DNA of 64,000 nucleotides from Pelagicoccus sp. SDUM812005 (GTDB lineage Bacteria > Verrucomicrobiota > Verrucomicrobiia > Opitutales > Opitutaceae), in NCBI RefSeq assembly GCF_031127875.1, contig NZ_JARXIA010000008.1, forward strand, positions 124,001 to 188,000. Direction: 5' to 3'. Position 1 is the first letter of the stretch, and the number at the start of each line of letters is the position of its first letter. This document shows positions 44,760 through 53,527 of the stretch, in pieces. The position numbers were made by a program, and so were the translations under genes. Below the pieces are notes generated by a model, which ran no database searches, had not been told where the DNA came from, and saw nothing but the letters and a program-made list of their open reading frames with translations.

Positions 44760-45188
44760 CTAGAGGGAGATGGCCTCTGGGTTTTGTGCTTCGTGTGGGT
44801 GTGACTCGCCAGCGTATACCTTGAGCTTGGTGAGCATCTTGCGAGCGAGGCGGTTCTTTGGGAGCATGCCCTTGACTGCGTGCTTTACGACGAAGTCTGG
44901 CTGGCGCTCTTGCATCTGCGCAACGCTGAGGCGCTTTTCTCCACCGACGTAACCACTGTAGAACATGTATTGCTTCTGCTCTTCCTTCTTACCAGTGAGG
45001 GCGATCTTGTCGGCATTGATAACGACAACGAAGTCTCCTGTGTCCACGTGTGGAGTGTAGGCAGGCTTGTTGCGGCCACGTAGAATGTTTGCGATCTTAA
45101 CAGATAGACGTCCGAGTACCTGATCCTTTGCGTCGATCACGTACCAGTTGCGTTGTACTGTTTCCTGTTTGGCTAGAAATGTTTTCAT
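44760..45188 (-). CDS. rplM: Large ribosomal subunit protein uL13
   Basis: ATG at 45188 (MKTFLAKQ) gives 142 residues, the normal length; the upstream ATG would add an unrelated extension. Contains [38 protein letters not shown] and [15 protein letters not shown], all typical of L13. First gene of the rplM-rpsI operon. Confidence 0.98.
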   Translation of the reverse strand: MKTFLAKQETVQRNWYVIDAKDQVLGRLSVKIANILRGRNKPAYTPHVDTGDFVVVINADKIALTGKKEEQKQYMFYSGYVGGEKRLSVAQMQERQPDFVVKHAVKGMLPKNRLARKMLTKLKVYAGESHPHEAQNPEAISL

Positions 45189-45212
45189 CGGATTTCGAGA
45201 AAAAGAGCAAAA

Positions 45213-45240
45213 CACCTAGCCTGCGCCGGAGCCTTGTCAA
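45213..45240 (-). promoter_or_regulatory. Candidate sigma-70 promoter of rplM-rpsI
   Basis: A perfect TTGACA (45240-45235) stands 16 bases before TAGGTG (45218-45213) on the minus strand, about 25 bases ahead of the rplM start. The -35 is convincing, the -10 is poor. Confidence 0.45.
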
Positions 45241-45274
45241 TGGTTTACTGAATTAATTTTGCGTCGCCGCGGCC

Positions 45275-45952
45275 CTAGAATCGAAGCCGGATGGAGGCGC
45301 TTCCGTATAAGTTGCTGTCAGGGACGCCGAAGCCGAAGTCGTTGTCGTCGTAGTGAAGACCGAGCGACAGCGTCGAGGTCCTACTCAGTTCCACCGGGTA
45401 GACAAGGTCCACTCCAAAATAGCGGTAGTCCAAATCGCCATCCAAGATTCCGACGCGGCCGGTCGCCTGGAACGGAAAGCCCTGCAGCGGCACCGCCACC
45501 GTGGCCGCCGCCTCCACGAAGAGTTCCTCCGTGTCGAAGTCCTTGTATATATATATTGATGGAGAGACAGTTCCCAATTCCCCGAAGAGACCGAGGTAGG
45601 CCTCGTTGGTAGCGGAGCCGTTAGGCACCTTGTGATGGATTCCGCCCAAATCCACGGCCCACTTGTCAGCCACGGCCCAGCCGTAGCCGGCGTAAAAATC
45701 GATCTCGTCGCTGAAGAAGTGAGGACTGCCCTTCTTCTCCAAAGGCAGCGAAGCCCAAACGCCCGCGTAGAAATCGTTCTCCGCGAACTCGATCGAGGGA
45801 AACCAAGTGAACTCCCCTGCCTTCAAGCCACGGTCGAGATAGGCGCTCTGGAACTTCGCTTCCGCGGTGAACTCCCCCGCTAGCGCTCTTCCGCTACCTA
45901 ACGATAGAAGCAGCAAGACGAGGCGAAGGGAAAACGTTTGATGGGATCTCAT
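45275..45952 (-). CDS. Putative outer-membrane beta-barrel protein (TorF/Gcw_chp-like)
   Basis: ATG at 45952 starts a clean signal peptide (RLVLLLLSLGSGRALA); a longer reading is discarded. 225 residues, strongly amphipathic beta pattern, with EAKFQSAYLDRGLKAGE at the mature N-terminus as in TorF-type putative porins, and a C-terminal Phe (SIRLRF) suited to BAM recognition. Function unknown; possibly a small porin. Confidence 0.7.
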   Translation of the reverse strand: MRSHQTFSLRLVLLLLSLGSGRALAGEFTAEAKFQSAYLDRGLKAGEFTWFPSIEFAENDFYAGVWASLPLEKKGSPHFFSDEIDFYAGYGWAVADKWAVDLGGIHHKVPNGSATNEAYLGLFGELGTVSPSIYIYKDFDTEELFVEAAATVAVPLQGFPFQATGRVGILDGDLDYRYFGVDLVYPVELSRTSTLSLGLHYDDNDFGFGVPDSNLYGSASIRLRF

Positions 45953-46019
45953 GCAAAGAAAAAGGTTTGGGCTACAGGACCTAACAAACCAATCTCGCCC
46001 CAAACAGCAAATAATCCCG

Positions 46020-46388
46020 ATGCCACACGCTTCAAAAACACGACTCAACCTTTCCGCCCTTATCGCTGCCGCCGGCATCGGCCTCGGAGCCTTCGGCGCC
46101 CACGGCCTCAAAGCTCAGCTCGCCGCCAACGACAGCGCCGGCACCTGGGACACCGCCGTGCTCTACCACCTCGTGCACGCCGTCGCCCTCTTCGTCGCCG
46201 CGGTCAACTCCGACAAGCTGCGCAGCGCTTGGGCTTTCCGCCTTTGGACCGCTGGCATCCTGCTCTTCTCAGGATCTCTCTACGCTCTGGCCCTCACCAA
46301 ATGGAGCCTACTTGGCCCCATCACTCCGCTCGGCGGCCTCGCCTTCATCGCCGGCTGGATCAGCATCGTCTTCGAAAATCGAAAGTAG
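46020..46388 (+). CDS. DUF423 family small membrane protein
   Basis: ATG at 46020 is preferred (MPHASKTRL). 122 residues with four hydrophobic segments; the family pattern AAAGIGLGAFGAHGLKAQL, WDTAVLYHLVHAVAL and LFSGSLYALALT is clear. Inner membrane, role unknown (YgdD/YwdK relatives). Confidence 0.88.
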   Translation: MPHASKTRLNLSALIAAAGIGLGAFGAHGLKAQLAANDSAGTWDTAVLYHLVHAVALFVAAVNSDKLRSAWAFRLWTAGILLFSGSLYALALTKWSLLGPITPLGGLAFIAGWISIVFENRK

Positions 46389-46473
46389 CCTAACCGCAGG
46401 AGCTCGCTCCTAGGGCGAACTTCGGCGCCCGCGCCTACCGCGGTCTCGTTCCCAACTCCGCCACATTCTCCGC

Positions 46474-47901
46474 ATGCAGCCCATCCGTCAACCGCTCGCC
46501 CTCGAACTCCCCGCCCCGCTCAAGCAGGCCTTGCTCGCCCTCGAATCCGCCGGCGGCACCTGCCGCATCGTCGGCGGCTCCGTGCGCGACGCCCTCCTCG
46601 GCATCACGCCCAAGGACTTCGACGTGGAAGTCTACGGCCTCGACCTCGAAACCATCGCCAAAGCCCTAGCCAAGCTCGGCAAGACCGACCTCGTCGGCAA
46701 GGCCTTCGCCGTAGTTAAACTCTGGACACATGGCGAAGAGTACGACTTCGCCATCCCCCGCCGCGAATCCAAATCCGGCTCCGGCCACCGGGGCTTCGTC
46801 ATCGAGGCCGACGCCCACCTCAGCGAGCAAGAAGCTCTCAAGCGCCGCGACTTCACCATCAACGCCCTCCTCTACGACCACGCAAGCAGCGAGGTCATCG
46901 ACTACTTCGGCGGCCTGCGCGACCTAGAAAACCGCACCCTTCGCCACGTCAGTCCCGCTTTCAAGGAAGACCCCCTCCGCGTCCTGCGGGCCATGCAGTT
47001 CGCCGGGCGTTTCCAGTTAGAGCTGCACGACGACACCGCCACCCTATGCCAGGAGATCGGCCACGAGTTCTGGACCCTGGCCAAGGAGCGCATCTGGACC
47101 GAGTGGGAAAAGTGGGCCTGCCGCTCCACCTCCCTCTCCCACGGCATGCGGGTTCTCGAAAAGAGCGGCTGGATCCGCTACTTCCCCCAACTCAACGCTC
47201 TCAGAAACCTTCCCCAGGATCCGGAGTGGCATCCGGAAGGCAACGCTTGGAGCCATACCCTTTGCTGCCTCGAAGCCCTCATCCGCGAAACCGACTGGAG
47301 CTCGCTCCCAGAAAAGGAACGCGGCGTGCTCGCCTTCGGCACCCTCTGTCACGACCTCGGCAAAGCCCGCTGCACCCGCTGGGCCGAAAAGCGGGGCGCC
47401 ATGCACTGGATCAGCCCCGGGCACGAAACCCAAAGCATATGGCTCGCCGAGCAATTCTTCAACGCCATGCGGGCGCCGCACGAAATCCGCGACAAGGTCA
47501 TGGGGTTAGTTGGGAATCACCACTTTTTGAATACAGTTCCCGAAGGCGGCCACAGCGACGCCTCGCTCCGGCGCCTTGCCAAGCGTCTCAGTCCTGCGAG
47601 CACCCATGAGCTGGTCTACGTCATGACCGCCGACCACCGCGGACGCCCGCCCCTCATTTCAGAGGCTCAAACCTTGCGAATCGCCAACTTCAAAAAGCGT
47701 ATCCAAGAACTGGATCTAGAAAAGCACGCTCCCAAACCGATCCTGCTCGGACGCCACCTCATAGAGCGCGGCCTGAAGCCCGGTCCTGACTTCAAGGCCA
47801 TCCTCGACCGTGCCTACGAAGCCCAGCTCGACGGAGCCTTCCAAGACGCGTCCACCGCTAGCGATTGGCTCGATCAAAATTGGAACGCCCTCAATAGCTA
47901 A
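46474..47901 (+). CDS. tRNA nucleotidyltransferase / poly(A) polymerase family protein with HD domain (CCA-adding type)
   Basis: 475 residues: nucleotidyltransferase head with IVGGSVRDALLG and the metal-binding DFDVEVYG, RRDFTINALLYD, then the RNA-binding FKEDPLRVLRAMQFAGRF, and a C-terminal HD phosphohydrolase domain (LCHDLGKARCTRW). This matches the E. coli Cca-type arrangement, which repairs tRNA 3' ends. Its stop overlaps the convergent RidA gene's stop by 11 bases. Whether it adds CCA, only A, or only CC cannot be read from motifs here. Confidence 0.88.
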   Translation: MQPIRQPLALELPAPLKQALLALESAGGTCRIVGGSVRDALLGITPKDFDVEVYGLDLETIAKALAKLGKTDLVGKAFAVVKLWTHGEEYDFAIPRRESKSGSGHRGFVIEADAHLSEQEALKRRDFTINALLYDHASSEVIDYFGGLRDLENRTLRHVSPAFKEDPLRVLRAMQFAGRFQLELHDDTATLCQEIGHEFWTLAKERIWTEWEKWACRSTSLSHGMRVLEKSGWIRYFPQLNALRNLPQDPEWHPEGNAWSHTLCCLEALIRETDWSSLPEKERGVLAFGTLCHDLGKARCTRWAEKRGAMHWISPGHETQSIWLAEQFFNAMRAPHEIRDKVMGLVGNHHFLNTVPEGGHSDASLRRLAKRLSPASTHELVYVMTADHRGRPPLISEAQTLRIANFKKRIQELDLEKHAPKPILLGRHLIERGLKPGPDFKAILDRAYEAQLDGAFQDASTASDWLDQNWNALNS

Positions 47902-49204
47902 CGGCCAAGGCCTCCACCTCGATCAAGGCTCCCGCTGGCAGCTCTTCGATCGGAAACGCAGTGCGTACCGGCTTTTCGGGGTTCAGCTTTGGGTGATCGA
48001 AAAAGCGACGGTAAGCCTTGTTCCACTCGCCAAACTCCATTCCAAAGTTGTCCTGAATATTCAAATACGCCCGCAGTTGGACCACATTCGGGTAATCGAG
48101 CCCGACCTCAGCCATGCGAGATTCCAAGGTAAGCAAGGACTGCATCGCTTGCCCGTAAATGGCAGACTCCTCCCGATCGATCACTCCCGCAAACCAGGTA
48201 AGCTTGGCATCCCGAGCCACCGCCACCGAGCGGCTGAGAAAGGACGAATCGGCCCCCTCCCGCCACGCTAGGCCGTCTCGGCTTCCTTCCTCGCCGGGAG
48301 TATTGGGAACGAAGGGCCCCATGGCATCCGGAAAAGCCGCGTAGAATTCGATTTCCACTATCCTCCCCGTGGTCGAAAAGCCGGGAGCCGAGAATACGCT
48401 CAACGGGGGCGTCCCCGCTAGCGTCCTTTCCCAAAAGCCTTTCCACGCTCCCTCGAAGCCAGCGAAGTCCGTCTCCCTCGCCCCTTCCTCCGATTCGACT
48501 GGACTCAACATAGCTCGCACGAAAACCAGATCTCCTCGGTTCAAGCCCCAGTCCCGCAAGGTCGCGTCCAACTTCGCCAAGACCGAAGCCGTTTGCTCCG
48601 CCATCGAACCAAAGCCGTTCCCTTCACCCGGCAACCCGTCCGCCAGCACTCCAGAAGTAATCAGCAAGCTCGAGTACGGGCGCACCGCTCGCAACGATTC
48701 CCTTCGATCGGAGGCCCAAAAGACGCGGCTATTTGCTCCCGACTCCCGCAAGTTCGCCACCGCTGCAGCCGGAGCGGCTACCACCGCATCCAAACTCACC
48801 GTCGCTCCCTCCGGTAGCGACGCTACCCCGATCGTCGTACGCGTCGGAGGAGCTTCGTTCTCCGCAAAAGCCTCACTGAAGGCCTCCGACCAATCAGCCA
48901 TTCGCTCACCCATGTCCTCGCCTTTCTCCGCGAGCAAATAACCGCGCACGTTGACCACCGATTCCATGGAGATTCCCGCAGCCTTCAAATCCGAAGCCAA
49001 GGCATCGAAAGCATCGCGGGCCGCCGCGCCGACATTCTTGTCCAAGCCCGCGTATGATTTCGTGAATACAAGGGTCGCCATCGGATCCACCGTGGCGGCC
49101 GCGCTGTAAGCGGCCCCTTGCAACGGCGTAATCTTGAACACTTCCTCGGAAAAAAGCGTCAGGCTTGAGAATAAGAAACAGGCAAAGAGCAGCAATTTAC
49201 GCAT
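47891..49204 (-). CDS. Secreted protein with three tandem RidA/YjgF-type domains
   Basis: ATG at 49204 gives 437 residues with a clear signal peptide (LLLFACFLFSSLTLFS). Three RidA-like repeats follow (about 22-150, 165-290 and 310-437). Domains 1 and 3 keep the imine-binding Arg in TRTTIGVASLPEGA and VRTAFPIEELPAG; domain 2 has PPLSVFSAPG there and looks inactive. RidA proteins hydrolyse reactive enamines/imines produced by amino-acid enzymes and are normally single-domain and cytosolic. Divergent, 62 bases away, is an exported D-amino-acid-oxidase-like protein that should produce imines. Function inferred. Confidence 0.82.
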   Translation of the reverse strand: MRKLLLFACFLFSSLTLFSEEVFKITPLQGAAYSAAATVDPMATLVFTKSYAGLDKNVGAAARDAFDALASDLKAAGISMESVVNVRGYLLAEKGEDMGERMADWSEAFSEAFAENEAPPTRTTIGVASLPEGATVSLDAVVAAPAAAVANLRESGANSRVFWASDRRESLRAVRPYSSLLITSGVLADGLPGEGNGFGSMAEQTASVLAKLDATLRDWGLNRGDLVFVRAMLSPVESEEGARETDFAGFEGAWKGFWERTLAGTPPLSVFSAPGFSTTGRIVEIEFYAAFPDAMGPFVPNTPGEEGSRDGLAWREGADSSFLSRSVAVARDAKLTWFAGVIDREESAIYGQAMQSLLTLESRMAEVGLDYPNVVQLRAYLNIQDNFGMEFGEWNKAYRRFFDHPKLNPEKPVRTAFPIEELPAGALIEVEALAVSY

Positions 49205-49266
49205 AGCGCGGCTGCTAGCAGTATAGGTGCCACCCGTGGCGCAGGCTCTGCTCAAGCGCGAGCAAG

Positions 49267-50475
49267 ATGTCTAGTAACTATAAACGCAGGGAATTCCTGC
49301 GCCTCGCCGGCTTGGGCCTCGGCCTCGGCGTGAGCGGGCGCTTCGCCAACGCAGCCGATCTTTCCGAAGCGCCCAGCAGCGCTCGACCGCATACCAGCTA
49401 TCCGCAGTACGGAAAAATCCCGCTCGTTCGGGCTTCCCAGGACCGCATCGTCAAGGAGACCGTTGGCCTGCGCCCCTTCCGCGAAAGCGGACCAAACCTC
49501 GGGCACGAAAAGATCGGCGACAAGAGCGTCTTCCACAACTACGGCCACGGCGGCTCCGGCTGGTCGCTCTCTTGGGGAACCAGCGCCCAGGTCACCCACG
49601 AAGCGCTCAGCACCGGGGCGGAGTCATTCGCGGTGGTAGGCTGCGGAGCCATCGGCCTCACCTCTGCCATCCTCCTGCAAAGGGCCGGCAAGAGCGTCAC
49701 CATCTACGCTAAGGACCGTCACCCGAACATCACTTCCAGCGTAGCCACCGGCGTCTGGTCGCCCGACTCCCGCATTTGCCTGAAGCAGCACGCCACCGAT
49801 GCCTTCGCCACTTGGTGGAACGATACCTGCCGCCACTCCTTCAAGTCCTACCAAACGTTCCTCGGCCTGCCCGGCTCCCCCATCGAATGGGTCGATTCCT
49901 ACGCCGTTTCCAACACTCCCTGGGACGCCGAAAGGCCAAAGGTTCCCAACGACACCCAGCCCGAGTACGGCCACTTCCGCGACCACGTGCAGGACCTCAC
50001 CCCACGCTTCGTCGACCTCGACAAAAGCGCCAACCCCTTCCGCGAGCCCTATGCGAAAAAAGGCTCACGCATGATCTTCAACATCTCCGCCTACCACCAA
50101 ACCCTGCTCCGCGAATTCACCAGTCTCGGCGGCCGCATCGAGAGCCGCGACTTCCAAAGTCCCGCCCAATTCAAGAAACTCCCCGAGCCCGTCATCGTCA
50201 ATGCCACCGGCCTCGGTTCCAAGACCCTCTTCGGCGATACCCAAATGCACCCCGTTCGCGGACAGCTCACGGTGCTGATCCCGCAGCCCGAACTCAACTA
50301 CAGCTTTTCCAACAACGATGCCTACGTCATTCCGCGACGCGACGGAGTCGTCATCGGCTCCAACCAAAACGGCATCATCGATTCCACCGACCTGGACGTC
50401 GATCCCGAGCAAAGCTTCGATGCCGTCGCCGCCATCGCCCGCTCCATGACCCAATCAAAGATCGCTAAAATCTAA
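49267..50475 (+). CDS. Tat-exported D-amino-acid-oxidase-like flavoprotein with permuted domain order
   Basis: 402 residues. A twin-arginine signal (KRREFLRLAGLGLGLGVSG) precedes GLRPFR (67-72) and NYGHGGSGWSLSWG (91-104), which in D-amino-acid oxidases form the C-terminal end. Only then come the FAD motif VVGCGAIG (123-130), VNATGLGSK (311-319), PVRGQL (329-334) and YVIPRRDGVVIG (353-364), after which the protein stops just where the family would continue to GLRPxR. The carboxylate-binding Arg (GLRP) and the active-site Tyr (AYVIP) are present. So it should be a functional DAAO fold with relocated ends, exported folded with FAD to the periplasm. Product: 2-imino acid and H2O2. Neighbour: secreted RidA-domain protein, divergent. 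Confidence 0.85.
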   Translation: MSSNYKRREFLRLAGLGLGLGVSGRFANAADLSEAPSSARPHTSYPQYGKIPLVRASQDRIVKETVGLRPFRESGPNLGHEKIGDKSVFHNYGHGGSGWSLSWGTSAQVTHEALSTGAESFAVVGCGAIGLTSAILLQRAGKSVTIYAKDRHPNITSSVATGVWSPDSRICLKQHATDAFATWWNDTCRHSFKSYQTFLGLPGSPIEWVDSYAVSNTPWDAERPKVPNDTQPEYGHFRDHVQDLTPRFVDLDKSANPFREPYAKKGSRMIFNISAYHQTLLREFTSLGGRIESRDFQSPAQFKKLPEPVIVNATGLGSKTLFGDTQMHPVRGQLTVLIPQPELNYSFSNNDAYVIPRRDGVVIGSNQNGIIDSTDLDVDPEQSFDAVAAIARSMTQSKIAKI

Positions 50476-50543
50476 ACACGTATTCACAATATAAATACAT
50501 TTTTAAAGACTCTCAGCATCGAATACCCTGCCTGTTCCTTCCG

Positions 50544-51431
50544 TCAAGCCGGCTTCGGCCGCCTTCCGAACCGCGGCACCAGTCCCACCGTGAACGCCGT
50601 TCCGGCTAGGGTCACCAGCATGCCCGCCACGATACGCGGCGTCAGGGTTTCGCCGAGGAACAAGGCTCCCCACAGGATAGCGAAACCGGGTACCATGAAG
50701 GTCACCGTCGAAGCGTTCGTCGCTCCCATGCGTCCGATCACATCGAAGAAGATGGCATAAGCCAGAGCCGTGCAGAAGATTCCGAGGGCCAGTCCGCAAG
50801 CCCATTCCAACAAGCTCGGGTTCACCTCAGGCCACAGCCATATTCCCAAAGGGAGCAAGGCCAAGGATCCGCCCACCATGCTGCCGGCTGAAGTCACCAA
50901 AGCAGGCACATCGGTCAAGTAGCGTCGCGCGTAGTGCACCGAAATTCCGTAGGAAAAGGTAGCCAATAGCCCCGCGGCGATTGCCCATCCCGCGCCGCCT
51001 TCCCCGAAGCTCAACTTTCCCCAAACTAGTATCAGAACTCCCAATACGCCGATAAAAAGTCCCAAAATCTGAATACGCTTCAAAGGAATCCCCAACCATA
51101 CCGCCCCGACAAGCGCGGCAAAAAGTGGCGTGGTCGCATTGATCAAAGACGTAAACCCTGCCTCCAAGCTCAAAGCCGCGAAGGCAATCAGCGTAAACGG
51201 AATCGCGGTGCTCAGCAAGCCGACCACCCCCAAGTGTCGCCCATGCTTCCGCAAGCCAGTCCTCAGCTGTGGCCGCATAAAAAACGGCAGGAAGCACAGC
51301 AGGGCCGTCACCACCCGGATCGTCATCAAAGGTATCGGCCCAAAGGCTGGAGCCGCTATCCTGATAAAGAGAAAGGACGCTCCCCAAACCGCCGACAGTC
51401 CAAACAATCTCAACAAGTCAGCTGGCTGCAT
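50544..51431 (-). CDS. DMT superfamily (EamA) transporter
   Basis: 295 residues with ten hydrophobic segments in two five-helix halves; LFGLSAVWGASFLFIRIA at the start and the FINATTPLFAALVG-like SLINATTPLFAALVG are EamA hallmarks. Probable exporter of amino acids or metabolites. Its ATG lies inside the 3' end of the MGMT gene (14-base overlap), so the two are co-transcribed. Confidence 0.9.
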   Translation of the reverse strand: MQPADLLRLFGLSAVWGASFLFIRIAAPAFGPIPLMTIRVVTALLCFLPFFMRPQLRTGLRKHGRHLGVVGLLSTAIPFTLIAFAALSLEAGFTSLINATTPLFAALVGAVWLGIPLKRIQILGLFIGVLGVLILVWGKLSFGEGGAGWAIAAGLLATFSYGISVHYARRYLTDVPALVTSAGSMVGGSLALLPLGIWLWPEVNPSLLEWACGLALGIFCTALAYAIFFDVIGRMGATNASTVTFMVPGFAILWGALFLGETLTPRIVAGMLVTLAGTAFTVGLVPRFGRRPKPA

Positions 51432-52272
51432 GCTTAACTACTCCCATAGCGGACTCCCAAGCAATAATCGCGCATTTCCGCTCATGCCCCCAACGATAGT
51501 TTCCAATGACTCCGGTTTCGCGAATCACCCGATGGCAAGGGATCAAGTAGGCCAAGTCGTTGCTGCCCACTGCCGTTCCCACTGCTCGGCTTGCCCCGGG
51601 CCGGCCGATCGCCTCCGCCAAGCGACCGTAACTCACCAATGAACCGGAAGGAATCCGTACCAAGGCCTGCCATACACGGACTTGGAATTCGCTGCCGCGC
51701 ACGATGGCCTTCAAGGGCTGTCCCGAAGCCGCGGCGCCCTTTTCCTTGAAGATCGCCGCCGCCAACTCCCTCGCCCGCTTATCGTCGCGACGCAGCGCGG
51801 CGCTGGGCCAATCGCCCAGCACCTTTGCTTGGGCAACAGCTTCATCGCCTTCGGCTTCGAGAAAGGAGAGATGGCAAATCCCCCGATCGCTCTCCGCCAC
51901 GCAAGCTCGCCCGAACGGGGTCTCCACAAAACCAATCCGTATTAGCCAACCGGCGCCGCCCGACTTGATTTCGCCCGGGGTCGCGCCCTCCAGCTTCACG
52001 CAGAGATCGTGCAAGCGTCCCGGGCCCGACAGGCCCACCTCGAGCGACGTATCCAAAACGCTCCTACCTTGCCTCAAAAGCTCCCGGGCCTTGGCGGCGG
52101 TCAGGCATTGCAGGAAATCCTTGGGCGTGATCGAGGCCCAGCTCGCGAAAAGCCGGTGCAAGTGGTGACGACTCAAGCCCATGAACTCGGCCAACTCCTG
52201 CAAGCTCGGCTGCTCCCCTTGCTTTTGGTCAAGGTAGCGAATCAGCTTGGCGATACGTTCGTAGTCGGACAT
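51418..52272 (-). CDS. AraC-type HTH / methylated-DNA-protein-cysteine methyltransferase fusion (Ada-like)
   Basis: ATG at 52272 (MSDYERI) gives 284 residues; a longer frame would pass through a terminator. Residues about 8-100: AraC-type helix-turn-helix (LQELAEFMGLSRHHLHRLF). Residues about 110-280: Ada/MGMT domain with acceptor Cys in LIPCHRVIRETG. It lacks the N-terminal zinc-cysteine domain of E. coli Ada, so it repairs O6-alkylguanine but cannot sense methyl phosphotriesters in the usual way. Confidence 0.92.
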   Translation of the reverse strand: MSDYERIAKLIRYLDQKQGEQPSLQELAEFMGLSRHHLHRLFASWASITPKDFLQCLTAAKARELLRQGRSVLDTSLEVGLSGPGRLHDLCVKLEGATPGEIKSGGAGWLIRIGFVETPFGRACVAESDRGICHLSFLEAEGDEAVAQAKVLGDWPSAALRRDDKRARELAAAIFKEKGAAASGQPLKAIVRGSEFQVRVWQALVRIPSGSLVSYGRLAEAIGRPGASRAVGTAVGSNDLAYLIPCHRVIRETGVIGNYRWGHERKCAIIAWESAMGVVKHAAS

Positions 52273-52362
52273 CGGCGAAAACCTAGCACTCCACGAACGA
52301 ATCGCCCACCCGATTCTTGCGGCGAAAATAATATTTCGAAACTCAAGGCTATGGCTGGCATG

Positions 52363-52394
52363 AAAAAAGCGCGTCCCTAGCGGAACGCGCTTTT
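52363..52394. terminator. Terminator after transaldolase (works on either strand)
   Basis: Perfect 11-bp stem AAAAAGCGCGT/ACGCGCTTTTT with a 10-base loop, giving T-tracts on both strands. It lies 28 bases past the tal stop and about 90 bases ahead of the Ada-like gene, separating the two minus-strand units. Confidence 0.85.
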
Positions 52395-52422
52395 TCATTT
52401 AGAAATCCGTTTTCGGGAAAGC

Positions 52423-53394
52423 CTACAGCTTGCCTTCGATCATTTGCTCAAGCTTGACGATGTCCTTGGCGAAGTTGCGGATGCCTTCGGCCGTCTTTTC
52501 CACAGCCATGGCGTCTTCGTTGAACATCCAGCGGAAGGTGTTTTCGTCCATCTCGATCTTCTCGATGTCCTTGGCCTTGGAAGCGGATTCGCTGAGCTTT
52601 TCCTCTACTGGGTCGTTGGAGTTGGCCAGCTCTTCGAGCAGGTTGGGAGAAATGGTGAGCAGGTCGCAACCGGCGAGCTCGAGGATTTCGCCCTTGTTAC
52701 GGAAGCTGGCGCCCATGACTTCAGTCTTGTATCCAAACTTCTTGTAGTAGTCGTAGATCGACTGGACGGAGAGTACGCCTGGATCTTCGGCTGGCTCGAA
52801 GCTGCGACCTTCCTTGGCCTTGTACCAGTCCATGATACGGCCGACGAAGGGGGAGATCAAGGTGATGCCGCTCTCGGCGCAATGGACCGCTTGGGCCATG
52901 GAGAAGAGAAGCGTAAGGTTACAGTGGATACCTTCCTTTTCGAGTTCCGCAGCCGCGTTGATGCCTTCCCAAGTGGAAGCGATCTTGATGAGGATGCGGT
53001 CGCGGGAAATTCCCTTTGCCTCGTAGAGGTTGATGATGTCCTTCGCCTTGGCGATCGTGCCGGCGGTGTCGAAGGAGAGGCGAGCGTCCACTTCGGTGGA
53101 GACACGACCCGGGACGATATTCAAAATCTCGATACCGAACAGTACCAAAAGCTCGTCGATGATCGCTTCCACCAGAGCGTTTCCGGAAAGGCCGGAATCC
53201 TTCTTAGCGGCGACTGCCTTGTCGACGAGTTCCGCGTACTCGGGCTTTTCCGCTGCCTTGAGGATGAGGGTAGGATTCGTGGTCGCGTCGCGAGGCTCGA
53301 ACTCCTTCATGGTTTGGAAGTCACCGGTGTCGGCTACGACTACGGTGAACTTCTTGAGCTGTTCCAGTTGGTTTACAGTTAATACGTCAGACAT
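52423..53394 (-). CDS. tal: Transaldolase
   Basis: 323 residues, TalB-type length. TNPTLILKA, the Schiff-base Lys in [28 protein letters not shown] and [12 protein letters not shown] are all present. It moves a dihydroxyacetone unit between sugar phosphates in the pentose phosphate pathway. Single gene with its own terminator. Confidence 0.96.
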   Translation of the reverse strand: MSDVLTVNQLEQLKKFTVVVADTGDFQTMKEFEPRDATTNPTLILKAAEKPEYAELVDKAVAAKKDSGLSGNALVEAIIDELLVLFGIEILNIVPGRVSTEVDARLSFDTAGTIAKAKDIINLYEAKGISRDRILIKIASTWEGINAAAELEKEGIHCNLTLLFSMAQAVHCAESGITLISPFVGRIMDWYKAKEGRSFEPAEDPGVLSVQSIYDYYKKFGYKTEVMGASFRNKGEILELAGCDLLTISPNLLEELANSNDPVEEKLSESASKAKDIEKIEMDENTFRWMFNEDAMAVEKTAEGIRNFAKDIVKLEQMIEGKL

Positions 53395-53527
53395 AATAGA
53401 TTTAGTTAGGAGTTAGGTGATGTGTTCTTACTCGTATTAGGAACAATTAATCAGAACGAGGTCCACCGCAAATGCCCTTGTTTCTTTAAGGTTTCGCAAC
53501 ATTGTGCGGCACAGACGAATTTCATTC

